From contig CP092863.1 of assembly GCA_030710605.1 (NCBI GenBank), forward strand, positions 114,704,680 to 114,768,679: a stretch of DNA of 64,000 bases, written 5' to 3'. The translations under genes were made by a program, and so were the position numbers. Positions 51,925-64,000 of the stretch are shown one piece after another (the first letter of the stretch is position 1; each line of letters starts with the position of its first letter). The DNA comes from Cordylochernes scorpioides. Its lineage: Eukaryota > Arthropoda > Arachnida > Pseudoscorpiones > Chernetidae. Below the pieces are notes generated by a model that saw only the letters and a program-made list of their open reading frames with translations, did not search any database and had not been told where the DNA came from.

Positions 51925-53416
51925 CACTGGTGTCCAAAAAATAAGAAACTTTTGTTTTTAATGATATGTTTTAAAATATACACCGCTAAAAGCTAAAAAG
52001 TAATTTAATTAGGTATTTTAAAGTCGTAGAATTTATTCATCGCAACCATTCGATTCGGTGAAATTGAAAATATGCAAATTTTTGCTTGTCTTTATAAGTG
52101 TGCTATTTGGCGTGTCGTTTTACCCCATCTAAGAATTGTCCAATTATAATTTTATTTAATCCTTAGTTAATTATGAGTTTACGAAAAATTTTAGCAGATG
52201 ATTTAAAATGGAGCTGTTGGAAGAATGGAGGCAGGGCAATCACAAGTTGAAGTAGCAAAATGGCTAAACGTGAATAAATCTGTGGTCAGCAAAATATGGA
52301 AACAGTTCATTGAGACAGGAACCATCAAAGAAAAGAAGGTTCTGGTAGAAAAATAAAAACAGCTACCTCTGAAGACCGTTATCTGGTCGTTAACTGCCAA
52401 GCGCCATAGGGAGATGACAGCTATTCAACTCTCTAATGAACTCTCAAGTGCTACTGGAACGAGAATTTCAAGACAAACTGTTTACCGAAGGCTTCACGAA
52501 GGTGCTCTTTATGCAAGACGACCAATGGTCTGTATCCCTTTAACCTCTGCTCACAGGAGAGCCCGCTTGAATTGGTGCTTGGAATATCACGCCTGGACTC
52601 ATGATCAGTGGGCCAATGTTCTCTTCAGTGACGAGTCAAAATTTAGTTTAAACACAGATTCTCGACGAGTTTTCATCTGGAGGGAGCCTGGAACCCGCTA
52701 TCATCCCAGTAACATCAGGGAAATAGACAGTTTTAGAGGGGGCAGTCTCTTATTCTGGGCTGGCATCAGTTTTAGCAGACGCACACCCCTCCACATTTTT
52801 TCTGGGGGCACTTTAACTGCCCAAAGGTACAGGGACGAGATCCTTGAGCCCTATCTAAGACCTTATAGAGATCAAATTGGTCACAATTTAATTTTAATGG
52901 ACGATAATGCTCGTCCGCATAGGTCTAGGCTAGTCAATGAATATCTCCAGAGTGAGAATATTCGAAGGATGGATTGGCCAGCCAGATCTCCGGACATGAA
53001 TCCAATAGAGCATGTGTGGGATGCTCTAGGGAGGCGTATTGGAGCTCGTCACCCCTCTCCCCAGAACCCTCGTTGAGCTAAGAACTGCTCTATTGGAGGA
53101 GTGGGGGTTTACTACCCTGGACCTCCTCCAAAGCCTGGTAAACAGTATGAGGGCTCGCTGCGAGACCTTGATAGCTGTTAGAGGTGATCATACTCCCTAT
53201 TGATATCTTATTTCTTTAAGATCTGAACCTTAGCTTTGGGTATGTTGGTAATAATTTGCATATTTCATAATTTCAAATATTTTTTTTAATTTTCATATAG
53301 CTAATCAAATTCTCTATAGTTTAAACTATTTGTATACTAAATTGTATATTTGTTAATAAATTAGCTTTTGAGAAATTTCAATATTGGTTTAGTTTCTTAT
53401 TTTTTGGACACCAGTG
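51925..53416 (+). mobile_element. Tc1-like transposon, uninterrupted copy
   Basis: 26-bp TIRs beginning CACTGGTGTCC, TA on both sides, 1492 bp, inserted at the same site of the same TIR element as the first copy. It carries the empty E2 target GGAAC. Confidence 0.95.
52173..53203 (+). pseudogene. Tc1 transposase with several small indels
   Basis: It is the same protein as 8435-12508 but has a 2-nt loss near 52210, 1-nt changes near 52327, 52390, 53060 and 53105, and another near 53115, breaking the frame. The DDE motifs (FSDESKF, MDDNARPH, NPIEHVWD) remain in the 52414-53076 frame. The indels cluster in short homopolymers, so many may be consensus errors. Confidence 0.85.
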
Positions 53417-54080
53417 TATTTTAAAGGCGTAAGATTCTTTTTGAAATTAAACAATTTATAATTGTATGTAATTCTACTGTCCTCAAAGCTTATGTCCATA
53501 GTTCTTCTAAAATACCCATTCCAAGAGTCTAGCATCAGTATCACTTTAAAAGGAAGTTCCAAAAATGCAATATAACAGCGGTATGGTAGATTAAAACTGG
53601 CGAAACCGCTGGGAGGGTTCACCACTGATGAGCCAGGCCTTCCCATTAAATTTTTCCATTGCAGTAAGGACAGTAGAAATTGTTTAATTTCAAAAAGAAT
53701 CTTACGCCTTTAAAATAGTTTCGAATTTTGAAAAAAAAAGTGTGTTTTTTTCCGTAAATTCAAATCTCCTTAATGTTTAAAGTTAATTAAAAGTTAGTCT
53801 AAAATTATTAATGATATTGGTCTCTTGTTTAAAAATTGACATTTCAACATATATATATTCTGTTAATTAAACACTAAATAATTCCTTATAGGCTTAATAG
53901 ATGGCGTCAATTTATGGCGTCTGCTCCCATTTATTTATTTGCATAGCGAAATGAAAGATAGAGAGAAAGGTAAAAATATTATTATTTTTAAATAGAGTTA
54001 AAGAAATAATATTGCATATCTTTGTGAGAAAAAAATAATACAATTGTGAAATTGTACTGGGATAAGGTGCATAAATTAAG

Positions 54081-54380
54081 AAAAAGGCATCTCCTTATCG
54101 TGCAATTGAAAGTTGCTGATGGCTTGTGCCATCTTTCGGAATAAATATCAACTATTCGTTTATTTTTAATTATTCCAGAATCGGCCAAATACTTATTCTT
54201 GATTAATCAAGAAAACACCCGAAACGCGTACATGGTTAGCTTTTCTTGATTAATCAAAAATGGGTATTTGGACAATTCTGGAATAATTTTAAAAATCAAC
54301 GAATTGTTGATATTTATTCCGATAGATGGCGCAAGTAATCAGCAACTTTCAGTTACATGATAAGGAGATACCTTTTTTCT
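54081..54380. mobile_element. Second copy of palindromic element 13387-13684
   Basis: Same arms and same degenerate ribozyme centre with ACCCGAAACGCGTAC. Confidence 0.6.
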
Positions 54381-54743
54381 TAATATATTTGTTAGTTAAT
54401 AAAAAAAATTGAAGCTATTTTCAATTATATGACAAAATATTTCTATGAATTTTTTTCCTTACTAACTCAATTTGGCAACATTGAACTTCAATGGGGAGGG
54501 AGGGAACAAACTTTTTTTCAAAATATAGAAATGTGCCATTTATTACTGTATTTGGCCAATTCTGGATATTTTTTAAAAAATCAACGATTAGTTGATATTT
54601 ATTCGATAGATGGCGCAAGCCAATCAGCAACTTTTAGTTGTACGATCAGGAAATTCCCTTTTTTTTTTTTCTTAATTTATTACAGAGTTTACTCTATTTT
54701 TATACGAATTACATCATATTTTGTTCTCTCAAAAAAGGTAATA

Positions 54744-54904
54744 CAGTTAAACCTGTCTATTGCGCCCCTCTTGGGACTCACCAAAATAGGGTGCTATAGA
54801 GAGGGGGTGTTATAGACAGGTTACTTTTAATGTAAATCGCATCGTACTACGTATTTAAAAATCGGGCGCTATAGAGAGGGAGGCGCTATAGAGAGGTTTA
54901 TCTG
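54744..54904. mobile_element. Second copy of pogo-like MITE
   Basis: Matches 14049-14209 with 1-nt differences. Confidence 0.65.
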
Positions 54905-56238
54905 TAATAGTATTTTAAAACGTTTTGTTTAAAATTTCGAAAATTAATAACACAATATTAAAATTAGTTTTTTGTTGTTTTATATAATTAAGGAATATGC
55001 AAATTTACATTGTTTCTCTTGCTTGTTTTTATTATAATCGTTTTGTGTTTGTGTGGTGTTTTTTTTTTTTATATAAATTGGATGTAATGATGATAAAGGA
55101 ATAACCTTTTTCCATTTTATATTCAAAATTCAGTGAAAAAAATATATATATAATCAATTAAATACAAAATTCACAAAGGTGACATTATATATTAGTAATA
55201 TATAAAAACAATATCGTTTTGAAAATAGAGCAATCCATAAATAAATCTTTAATTAAAAAGGCATATATTGAATCAAAATATAATTTATTTTACCAATATT
55301 ATATAACATATAATACCTTGAAATAGGTTGGCGTTCAGCCAACTGAAATATTAGTAAAATAAATTATATTTTGATCAAATATATACCTTTTAATTAAAAA
55401 TTATATATAAAATAGTAATTAAGTAACAAACACAAAAGATTATTTTAGAATATTTTTCATTTTCGACCAAAAGATATAAGTATGTAATAAATATAAATTC
55501 AAAGCAGACGATCGTTGTGGAAAACTAAAAAATGTAAAAAGCCCAGTTTGATATCTGATTTCCCAAAACGTTTATTGGTTAATTTAATCACGTGATCATC
55601 TATCTTTCTTCCCCCCCCTCACTATTTATTCGCTTGTCAATACTTTCCAAACGCATCCGACAACACTGTATATATATAGAGAGATAAACTTAATATTTAT
55701 ATTCTTCCAATACATTAGACGTAGCGCCATCTATGAACAATTTTTTAAACTAAACGAACCCTAAATATATTATTTTCGTCCTATTTTTTTCTTCCAATTT
55801 CTCATAAGGAGAGATTTAATTAATTTCCTTTTTCTCTTTCTCATATTTCTTATTGAAAATATTTTTCAATGAAAATTAAATTAAATAGAAGAAAAAAATC
55901 GAATTGGAATTAATTTTCCTTAGTTACATATTCTTCTAAAAAAAATCGAATTTCATGTATATAATGGCCGATATATATACAATGTAAATATGTTAATATG
56001 TCTTGATAAAGATTGGTGTTCAGACAGCCGAAATATTGGCAAATAAATATTTTTATTCAATCCAATATATGCCTCTTTTATTATATAAATATAAATATAT
56101 ATCATAGAGAGGCACATCTCCCTTTAAAATGGGTTTAAAACAATGTGTATTGCTTATCACCCCAGTACCAAACGTAATGGAGGTGATAAAGAATGAGCCA
56201 CAACACCAGTTTTGACAAACACAGACAACAGCCAACAA

Positions 56239-56281
56239 CCTGTATACCATGGTTTCAGGCTATGGTCCTCATCAGTACAGG
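56239..56281 (-). ncRNA. Hammerhead ribozyme, second copy of 15549-15591
   Basis: Identical sequence: stem I CCUGUA/UACAGG, CUGAUGA core, weak stem II, GAA, palindromic ACCAUGGU. Confidence 0.75.
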
Positions 56282-56445
56282 GACGGCTTCATAACATCCT
56301 ACGAAAGGAATCTGAATTTGATAAAACCGGTGTTTTGGCTCATTCTTTATAATCACTAGTAAAGTTTTTTACTAAGGTGATAAACATAATGCTTTGTTTT
56401 GATGCACAATTAAAGGGAGAGGTTCTTCTTTTGGTATATGTATAT

Positions 56446-57027
56446 ACGCTCATGGACAAAACTTAAAGTAGTTGTACCTTTCAGCATGTATATCGGGATT
56501 CAGACAATAACTCTGAAAGATACACTCATGGACAAAACTTAAGGAAGTTGTACCTTTTAGCATATATATCGGGATTCAGATAATAACTCTGAAAGATACA
56601 CTCATGGACAAAACTTAAGGAAGTTGTACCTTTTAGCATATATATCGGGATTGAGATAATAACTCTGAAAGATACACTCATAGACAAAACTTAAGGAAGT
56701 TGTACCTTTTAGCATGTATATCTGGAATCAGACAATAACTCTGAAAGATACACTCATGGACAAAACTTAAAGAAGTTGTACCTTTTAGCATGTATATCGG
56801 GATTGAGACAATAACTATGAAAGATACACTCATAGACAAAACTAAAGAAGTTGTACCTTTTAACATGTATATCGGAATTCAGACAATAACTCTGAAATAT
56901 ATTAGTGACCTTTATTGAAGACACACGAGATAACCAAGTGTGAACAAAATTGCCTTCGTATCCTTAAAAAAAATTAGACGACTACCGAAATCAAAGACTT
57001 TTCACTTCCTTAAGTTTTGTCTAGTGT
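56446..57027. mobile_element. 76-bp-repeat TIR element, second copy
   Basis: Same six units and tail as 15757-16337. Confidence 0.75.
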
Positions 57028-57730
57028 GGTCGCCACATATATCTGATATATATTATTTTTGCAGTAGGACAGTAAAATATTGCTTTATACGATATATTAA
57101 AAAGGTTGCCAAGCTGTTAGCATTCTTATATACATATTGTACTCTATTGTCTTATATGTAAATATATATCAGAGAATATGTAATTTTTAATCAACATATA
57201 CCATTATTATTATAAACTATTATTTTGTACTACTTTCTGTTTATAGGTTTTTTTGGTGTTTGTTTTGTGGTCTCATATTTGGGGGAAGAGACTATTTTTA
57301 CATGAAATTTTTTACCAGTATTTTTGTTGCTTAGCCTATTTTTCTCATTTGCATATCTATAAATTTTATCCTCACTCAATTTGTCACATCACACGGAAAA
57401 TTGCAACCTTATTTACAAAAAAAGAGGTCAATCAGAAACACTAAATTGTTCTTGAGGAGAAACCGAACAAACTTCACCTTATCTACGACTGTCCGAACTT
57501 TACAGAAGTGAGATTGTTCCCTGATTTAAATCATTTAACTCTCTTACATCTTTGTCTATATACATTTTATGAACTCTGTCGAATAATACATGTATAAATA
57601 TTTAATTCTAAGTTTTAATTTGTTTGTTGTTTTGTTTCCTCTGTATAGGCGTAAATATTTCAATAACGTGCCTTGTTGATTGATAAAAAATGAATAAAAA
57701 TCTCTCTGAAATGTAAATAATAAAGTTGTA

Positions 57731-57960
57731 TGTGGAATAACGGAGATCCACTTCGGGACGTCGGCCAGACGGATTGGGTGACATCAAACAAACATACCCG
57801 CCGCCAGCCGCAAACAAAGAAGAGAGCACGGCCTGGTCTACTGACCAGCAGTTTGGTGTTTTCCTCTGTCCTCTTAACATGTTTTAATAAAGTTAGTTTG
57901 AAGAAGACTTTTACCCTCTTCTTTCTGCTATTCAGTGATCTGATTTAAATCCTTACAACA
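57731..57960 (+). repeat. Possible solo LTR, second copy
   Basis: Identical to 17042-17271 in outline; same reservations. Confidence 0.35.
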
Positions 57961-58237
57961 GCCCACAAAAGAATCATCCCTGCGAATTATTCTACCGAAT
58001 TTCGAATCAGTGTTTTGTGAAACGATTACAAGACTTTACATTATGGTTTTTTTTTTGTTGTGATCAAAATACAAATTGTCTTTCCATTCTCAAATTTGTC
58101 TTCCTTCATTTTTCTATCCTCAAAAGTGTTAATAATGACACATTACAGTTTAAAAACAACACCAACATATATCACACTTTTATAAAAGATTAATATACAA
58201 CTCTTTCATTATATTGTGGCAAAGAAATAATTTATTA

Positions 58238-58506
58238 CACCTATCCCCCGATTTACACGGTATTTGTTTTACACGTTTTCGCTTTTACACGGATTTCCAA
58301 ATAAGTTTTTTTTATCGCACTATACTAAATGCTACTGTGATTGAACACATGCGCTGTGTACACATCTCACGAGGAATCCGAGCTTATGTGCTGACTACAT
58401 ATTTTAACCTGTCAATGCATTTTATTTTTATTTTTGTGTACACCTATCCCCCGATTTACACGTTTTTCTCAGGAACGTATCTACCGTGTAAATCGGGGGA
58501 TAGATG
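58238..58506. mobile_element. TA-flanked MITE with empty E3 site
   Basis: Complete 269-bp MITE. CACAT occurs once at 58361-58365, where E3 is inserted in the first copy. Confidence 0.9.
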
Positions 58507-59518
58507 TATTTAATTTAATTATTCAATGAAAATATTCAACAGATTATAAAAATATATATTACTCTGTATTTGTGAAATCATCTTTAAAACATTTCTTTGC
58601 TTGTTTGCTCAAGATTCCCTAGCTGTAGATAGTTTGGTTAATAATAGTCGACTGGTCGTGGTGACATCATCAATAAATACTTTCACATCTTAAGATATAC
58701 AAATACATGAATTCTACGCTACAATATAAAAAGCAAAAAAAAAAAAAAAAGAATTTCCAAAAGTAAACACATTTCTAAAAAAAAGAGAAAGATAATCACT
58801 TTATATTTATAAATCACAGTATTAACTCCCCCCGCTATAAACATATAAAAAAAGTTTTATATTAAAAAAAAAGTTTTTAACTTTTATTATACCTATATTC
58901 AAACATACAAGGATAATTAAAATACATTTTTATATAAAAAAAAAATAAATGAATCGCAAGTGTGTGACCAGAAAAATATTAAATTTTACGATGGAAACCT
59001 AACACCCTGTTTAAAATACAAACGAGGCTTAATTTGTCCAAGATGGAGCCTGCCGTTTTCAACCCAGCAGACGATAGTTTAATAATGTCGACGTAGCCCT
59101 AAATTGACAGGGAAAATTTTTCAACATCTTGCCTTCATTAAACTTACCCCCCACGTTTGGATAGTTTTTATTTTTAAAAAATGGTTATAATATTTGTTAA
59201 TTATATATTATTAAACATAAAAATGGTCTCTCTCATTTATAATGACTTATAGAAGCTAAATATAAACGAATTACAAATTCTAAAAGGTTTTCGTTTAATT
59301 AAAATCTGCACATATACTTTTAAACGTATACGTTGAGGAGAACGCTAAATGATTATAAATATACATTAAAAACAAATTAGGTATATCCTGACCAGGAGGC
59401 ACATGTGCTTTTCAGAAAGCAGAGCGCCATCTGGTGGAACAGAAATCAACTAAACATTGATTAAGCCTGTTCCCTGATATTTGGCCAACCCAATTTCTTG
59501 ATAAATCATGAAAAGCCA

Positions 59519-59560
59519 TCCACGAACGCGTTTCGCGCTGTTGGCGCTCGTCAGCGTGGA
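59519..59560 (-). ncRNA. Hammerhead ribozyme, second copy of 23128-23169
   Basis: Identical 42 nt with complete core and stems. Confidence 0.9.
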
Positions 59561-59675
59561 GTAGGCTGTACCACTGCGACCAAAAGGATTTTTGGTCCCA
59601 GAGGCTTCTTGAGAAACCAAGAAATGGGTATTCGAGGCCAAACTTGCATAAATACGCTTAACACATGAAAAAATA

Positions 59676-59941
59676 CACCTATCCCCCGATTTACACGGTA
59701 CTTGTTTTACACGTTTTCGCTTTTACACGGTTTTCCAAATAAGTTTTTTGTTTTTATCGCACTATACTAAAATGCGATATTCTACTCTATACTACCTATG
59801 TTGAAAAGAATATTGGGAGGCTCTGATTCATGAGGGGGGCGAACAACTAATCAGATTTGACAGTTTAATATACACCTATCCCTCGATTTACACGTTTTTC
59901 TCAGGAACGTATCTACCATGTAAATCGGGGGGATATAGGTG
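59676..59941. mobile_element. TA-flanked MITE, second copy of 23285-23548
   Basis: Same termini; one substitution in the right TIR (ACCATG for ACCGTG). Confidence 0.85.
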
Positions 59942-60147
59942 TACTAGAATTTTTTTCTATTATTTTGATTTATCAAGAATTTATATATTCCTTAAACTCA
60001 ATTAAAGCTAATTCTGATTTAAAACTATTTTATTATTATTAACACGACTTCAATATCAAAAAACATATCCATGTATCAAGAAAAAATGATCAATAATTCT
60101 ATAAATAATATTCAAAATCAGCAGAAAATATTTTTATATAATATATG

Positions 60148-60425
60148 AGATAATAGGTTGGGATCCTTATCTGTGATTAGGGATCCTGTCGACTATCTGT
60201 AATATTGTGTTGAGTCGACTTATCTGTGATTAGGGATCCTGTCGACTCTCTGAAATAATATTGTGTTGAGATCCTTTCGACTCTCTGAGATAATAGGTTG
60301 GGATCCTTATCTGTGATTAGGGATCCTGTCGACTCTCTGTGATAATAGGTTGTTGAGATCCGGTCGACTAGCTGTAATAATGCGTTGAGGTTTGGTAAGC
60401 CTGTTGTAGAACCTCGTCGACTCTC
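60148..60425. repeat. Irregular tandem repeat rich in GGATCC and GTCGAC
   Basis: Units built from GATAATAGGTTGGGATCC, TTATCTGTGATTAGGG and CCTGTCGACTCTCTG recur 4-5 times with rearrangements. It begins exactly where homology with the first block ends. Confidence 0.7.
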
Positions 60426-60751
60426 GCTATAAGTTGTGGCAACCGAGGGTCAAACCTGTAGTAACCGCGAGGGACAGTCAGGGGTGGAGAGTTTTCCAGT
60501 ACCTCGCTGCACCTTGTAGGACCTTTAACAGTTCTCCCAAAGTACAGGCAGTCGTGGTCGAGGCAGAGTGGAAAACTGGGGATGTCCACACACACAAAAC
60601 GAAGAGGACACAGTTGAAAGAAAGTTCCTTGAATAGATAAAAAGCGAGCCAAGAGCAAAGATGGAGATCGAGAAGTTTTCTTACTGTTTTTACATCGTCG
60701 ATGAGTTGGTGACAACCGGCGACACGCAGATGGGGACTTACTGGAACTCAA
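60371..60751 (-). CDS. Unrecognised open frame downstream of a candidate promoter
   Basis: A 127-codon minus-strand frame has no ATG at its start. Its second half (CLDHDCLYFGRTVKGPTRC, then VPRGYYRFDPRLPQ and a VDEVLQQAY helix) reads like protein rather than noise, but I recognise no family. It lies just downstream of the TATA/initiator at 60750-60785, and a possible intron (GTAAGT near 60740, AG near 60637) could join it to a short leader. It could be a small host gene, an LTR-element leader, or chance. Confidence 0.25.
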
Positions 60752-60785
60752 CTGAACTGGCTGTTGCTACGCGGGCCTTTTTATA
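60750..60785 (-). promoter_or_regulatory. Core promoter: TATA box plus TCAGTT initiator
   Basis: On the minus strand TATAAAAA (plus 60778-60785) is followed by TCAGTT (plus 60750-60755), with the initiator A about 32 nt from the first T. This is the classic arthropod spacing. Confidence 0.55.
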
Positions 60786-60799
60786 CGACCGCCCTGACT

Positions 60800-63700
60800 A
60801 AGAGAATTGGGTCATGCACGTGTCGATGGACACCGGACACTGGCGACAGACTGTCGGGGTCCAATCTATCTTTAGAAGTCACTTGTGATTCTCTCTTTGG
60901 CTCTTAACTTAGCTTTTAATCTATTATATTTTATTTATTCATCCTCAGTACATTACATCTGGAGATACAAGGACACACGTCAATTATGCGTATAATTAGT
61001 TATAGTTTATAATTAGTTCTATATACAACATGACAAGCTTGTTATACGTATTACATAATATAGGGTTATTGGTTTAAATTATCATAGATGGGCCCCGTGA
61101 GTGAAAGGGTTTATCCGGGTTTAAGCGGGTAAAGCCTCTCTAACACAGGTAAGTAATTAGAATTTATTTTAATTAATTAAAACTGTGAGGGAAAAGGGCT
61201 ATAACAAGATGTTTATTTGGATATATCTGAGAATTATTAAATAAAACTTATGTTTAATTAAAAAGTTATGATATTCATTATAAAAGAGAACTGTAGATAA
61301 AACCTTTGTTTGCTAAAATAATGATGATAAAAAATGATGTTCTAAAAGATTGTTGGCGGGCGTTGGAAAGGGTTAGGGGTTGAAGAATATGCAATTGTAA
61401 GTGTTGCACAGACAATCAAATACTGAGATCCAGGTGCAAAGCGAGGATATAGACTTGTGCGTCTTCCTTGGCAATGTTTCACCTGTGATCCTGTATAAGG
61501 TTACAGTGCTTTGTCACAATTGTAAGGTTATTGGTTGAAAAGATGTTGAAGAAAAGAATTAATATGATTGAAAGGGGTGGTAGAGCCATGCGATAAGTAG
61601 AATTGTTGTAGCGACAGTAAGTTGTCTGACTTGACTTGAAATCAAAGGTTGATTGTGGTCCGCTAGAGCTGAAAAAAATTGAAAATTGAAAATGTGAACG
61701 CTTTGTGCATGCGTTGGTGATGTGCTCTGCGGATGATTGAAATAAACTTTTGAAACGTGTTCAGACCAAAAAGTTGAGACTTGTACTTCTGGGGAACGGT
61801 GTTTTCAAAGAGTTTGTTGATTTACGAAATCAAAAGAAAAATTGTCAAGCAGTACTGTCGTTTCTAGCAATGGCTGAAATAGGTAGTGAGAAAGTATAGG
61901 GAATTAGTTAAAGAATATGATTGTTGAAAACGATTGTTGTAGATGCCCGATAGTTGATGATAAACATTGTCATATAATAAAGTTATTTAAACAAAAATAT
62001 AGTGAATAAAAAGATAGAAATATGATTGCGGATAACAACAGTATAAGGGGATAAAATCAAACATGTAATATACAAAAGACATAATAATGAATTAGCACAA
62101 TATAAAAGATATAATAATTAGAATTAGTAATATATAAAAGATATAATAATGAATTAGCAAAATATAAAAGATATAATAATTAGATAAATGTTAAGTAGTA
62201 ACAAATGGAGCAAAAAATGTCTCTTTTGAAGAAAAGTTAAAAGAAAATAAAAAATATTCGTTCCTGAAAAAAAAAAAGAAAGGAACATATTCACACAATG
62301 TCTAGGTGTAGGTCCAAGATTATTGGTGTCTTTAGTTTGACCTATGGGGAGGCAATGTGGCCCTATGTCGCTTTGGTCCGGTCTGAGAAGTTGGTCTTTG
62401 CCAGATCTTCCCGATTATATTATGTGAGACCAGACGGGGAGCGATCTTGATTCTTAAAATTGGATGGTATTGACGAAGATGATTGTAATATATAACAATA
62501 AAGGGTTAACATTATAAAAGCTGGCGTTCTAGTTTAGAAAAAATATTCCATACTGGGCGTGAAAATAATGTAAAAGTTGTAAAACACATAATGATAATTA
62601 AAGATATAAAGTGTTATAATATTTCAATATTAAAGTTCAAATTAATAAGTGAATTGGGTAATTATTGGTAAGTCAATTAGTTTTAGGTGCTGCAATCTAT
62701 CCGTCCTGCGAGTTGGATCACGTGTCAGGTACAGGCGAACTGCAACTGGAGGTGTCATTTTAACCTGGCGGTTGTAATTGGTGTCGATATCCTTTGATGC
62801 CGACCGACATAGCTGGGTTGTTTATTTACGTAGGCGGTCCTTTGTTGCCGACCCTTTGTTACCGACTGTCACATGATCCCATGTCTGGCCTACGTCCCGA
62901 GTTGAGTTATCTTCTCTTGCCTGTTTGAAAATATATTTTTCTTGGTGTTCGTAAGTGTTGTGTTTCGACGTTGTTGCGGACTTATTAAAAAAATGTTATT
63001 CAATGATGTCAGGTTAGATGTGCGTAAAAGTGCGACTTTCCGACGTGGACACGTTTTGGTGAGGTGTCACAGGCATGAAGGCGTCTTGGGCCTGTTAAAT
63101 GAGAAAATTGTTGTGGTGCGCTGTGTAACACTAGTGGGTGTTGTATGGAAAGGTGCCACGTGAAGTCTTCGTTTTTGGTACAGCATCTACTTAGTTTCCG
63201 AATGAACAACAAATTTATTAGTCATGGGTGGTTGTTGTACGAAACACATCGAGAATTTTTCTGATTGATATAGAGGTGGCATGTTTATCGTGAAATCTTT
63301 GTGTTCGCGACGATATGGAGCTCGTGTGGCTCGTAATTGGATGTTGTTAAATCGCGCGTTAATAGATGTGGCCAATTGGAGAAAGTAAGGTGGGAATGTG
63401 TTGAAGTTCGTTCCGAGAGATGTGTGAATTATTAATAATTATGCATGTAAAAAGAAAAGGACGAGGGAGTGTAGCTATGCTGGAATTTTTAACTTGTTTT
63501 GGGGAAGGACAGTTACTTTTCTAGTTGTGCTTTTGAAGATAGTGTATCTTTCGATTTTTGTATTTTTTTTTTTTTTTTTTTTTTTTAAATGCGTTTCACC
63601 TATGTTTATTAAAATTTGAATATATTTTTTTAAATCGTTGCTTATGTTAGTGCGAAAATTATACTTGTAAAAGGGCAATGGCATGATAGTGACTTATAAT

Positions 63701-64000
63701 TTGAATGGGGCGTGTACATAAAATAGTGAACATAACAATGATTTTTTGCAAAGTTTTGTGTATTTAATTAAGACATTGGTGTTTTTTGGTATAAAAATAA
63801 GGTATTAAGAGAAACACACAAATAAGTTTAGAATTATGATTCGAGTAATTTAAAATATAATATGATTTTTTTTAAACTGTAAGATTGAAAGTAATGAATT
63901 AAAATTTATAAGTTGCTTGAAATAAAGTAAAAATTGATAAATGAGGGTGTACAATATTTAAAATTTGAATTGAAATGCTATAAAAATGGTATAAATTTGA
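60800..64000. other. Unannotated AT-rich stretch
   Basis: No gene or mobile element is recognised. A consensus-like 5' splice site (ACACAGGTAAGTA) is at about 61143-61155 on the plus strand without an identifiable exon. A small cluster of ATATAAAAGATATAATAAT repeats is at 62090-62180 and a run of about 22 T is near 63567. 62650-63400 is less AT-rich but has no credible frame. Confidence 0.5.

Larger units (their letters stand above)
48648..60147. repeat. Second copy of 4.89-23.76 kb, lacking E2 and E3
   Basis: The order and sequence of 4890-23757 are repeated with small indels, mostly in homopolymers, except that E2 and E3 (with one target copy each) are absent. The length agrees: 18.87 kb minus 3042 and 4298 gives about 11.5 kb. 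The match stops at TATAATATAT near 60147. Confidence 0.95.

Overview
The window is repeat-dominated, AT-rich eukaryotic nuclear DNA. I found no convincing host protein gene. Two GC-rich patches carry a TATA box about 31 nt upstream of a TCAGT initiator, the arthropod-style core promoter. The Tc1 transposase, Ty3-type Gag-Pol proteins and LINE fragments are of kinds common in arthropods. My best guess is an arthropod, possibly a chelicerate; this is inference only.

Layout. 1-1.2 kb: 3' part of a Penelope-like reverse transcriptase in very AT-rich DNA. 2.4-5.4 kb: Ty3-type element E1 with identical LTRs and no RT/RNase H. 8.2-13.0 kb: a three-level nest, with Ty3-type E2 (minus strand, also lacking RT/RNase H) inside a Tc1 transposon inside a terminal-inverted-repeat (TIR) element. 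13.4-17.3 kb: palindromic elements, a pogo-like MITE, an array of 76-bp repeats and a possible solo LTR. 17.7-22.0 kb: a nearly intact Ty3-type element E3 inserted in a MITE. 23-26.3 kb: a hammerhead-bearing element, a MITE, an LTR/primer-binding-site remnant and a GC-rich LINE ORF1. 26.7-31 kb: inverted-repeat complex, tRNA-Gly-like gene, SINE and a second 76-bp array. 31.8-35.4 kb: two minisatellites (59-bp and 152-bp units). 35.6-45.3 kb: SINEs, palindromic elements, a LINE 3' end, a pogo-like element carrying an RT fragment, and a chimera of tRNA-Glu with a LINE tail. 46.1-47.4 kb: a Penelope-like element whose RT and GIY-YIG parts face opposite ways. 48548-48647: a 100-N gap. 48648-60147: a near-identical second copy of 4.89-23.76 kb that lacks E2 and E3. 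60.1-64 kb: a small repeat cluster, a candidate promoter, then unannotated DNA.

Main hidden signal: several repeat families here share one plan, two inverted arms around a minimal hammerhead ribozyme or its relic. One hammerhead (23128-23169, minus) has every core position and all three stems; a second (15549-15591, minus) has the full core but a weakened stem II. One member of this group sits between 13-bp target duplications inside a SINE, which points to retrotransposition, perhaps with Penelope-like machinery, rather than TA-targeted DNA transposition. Both hammerheads recur in the duplicated block.

The duplicated block gives empty-site evidence for E2 and E3: each has identical LTRs, a clean 5-bp target duplication, and an intact pre-insertion site 35-43 kb away. 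Together with the N gap and scattered homopolymer indels, this fits two haplotypes laid end to end by the assembler, although a real segmental duplication is not excluded.
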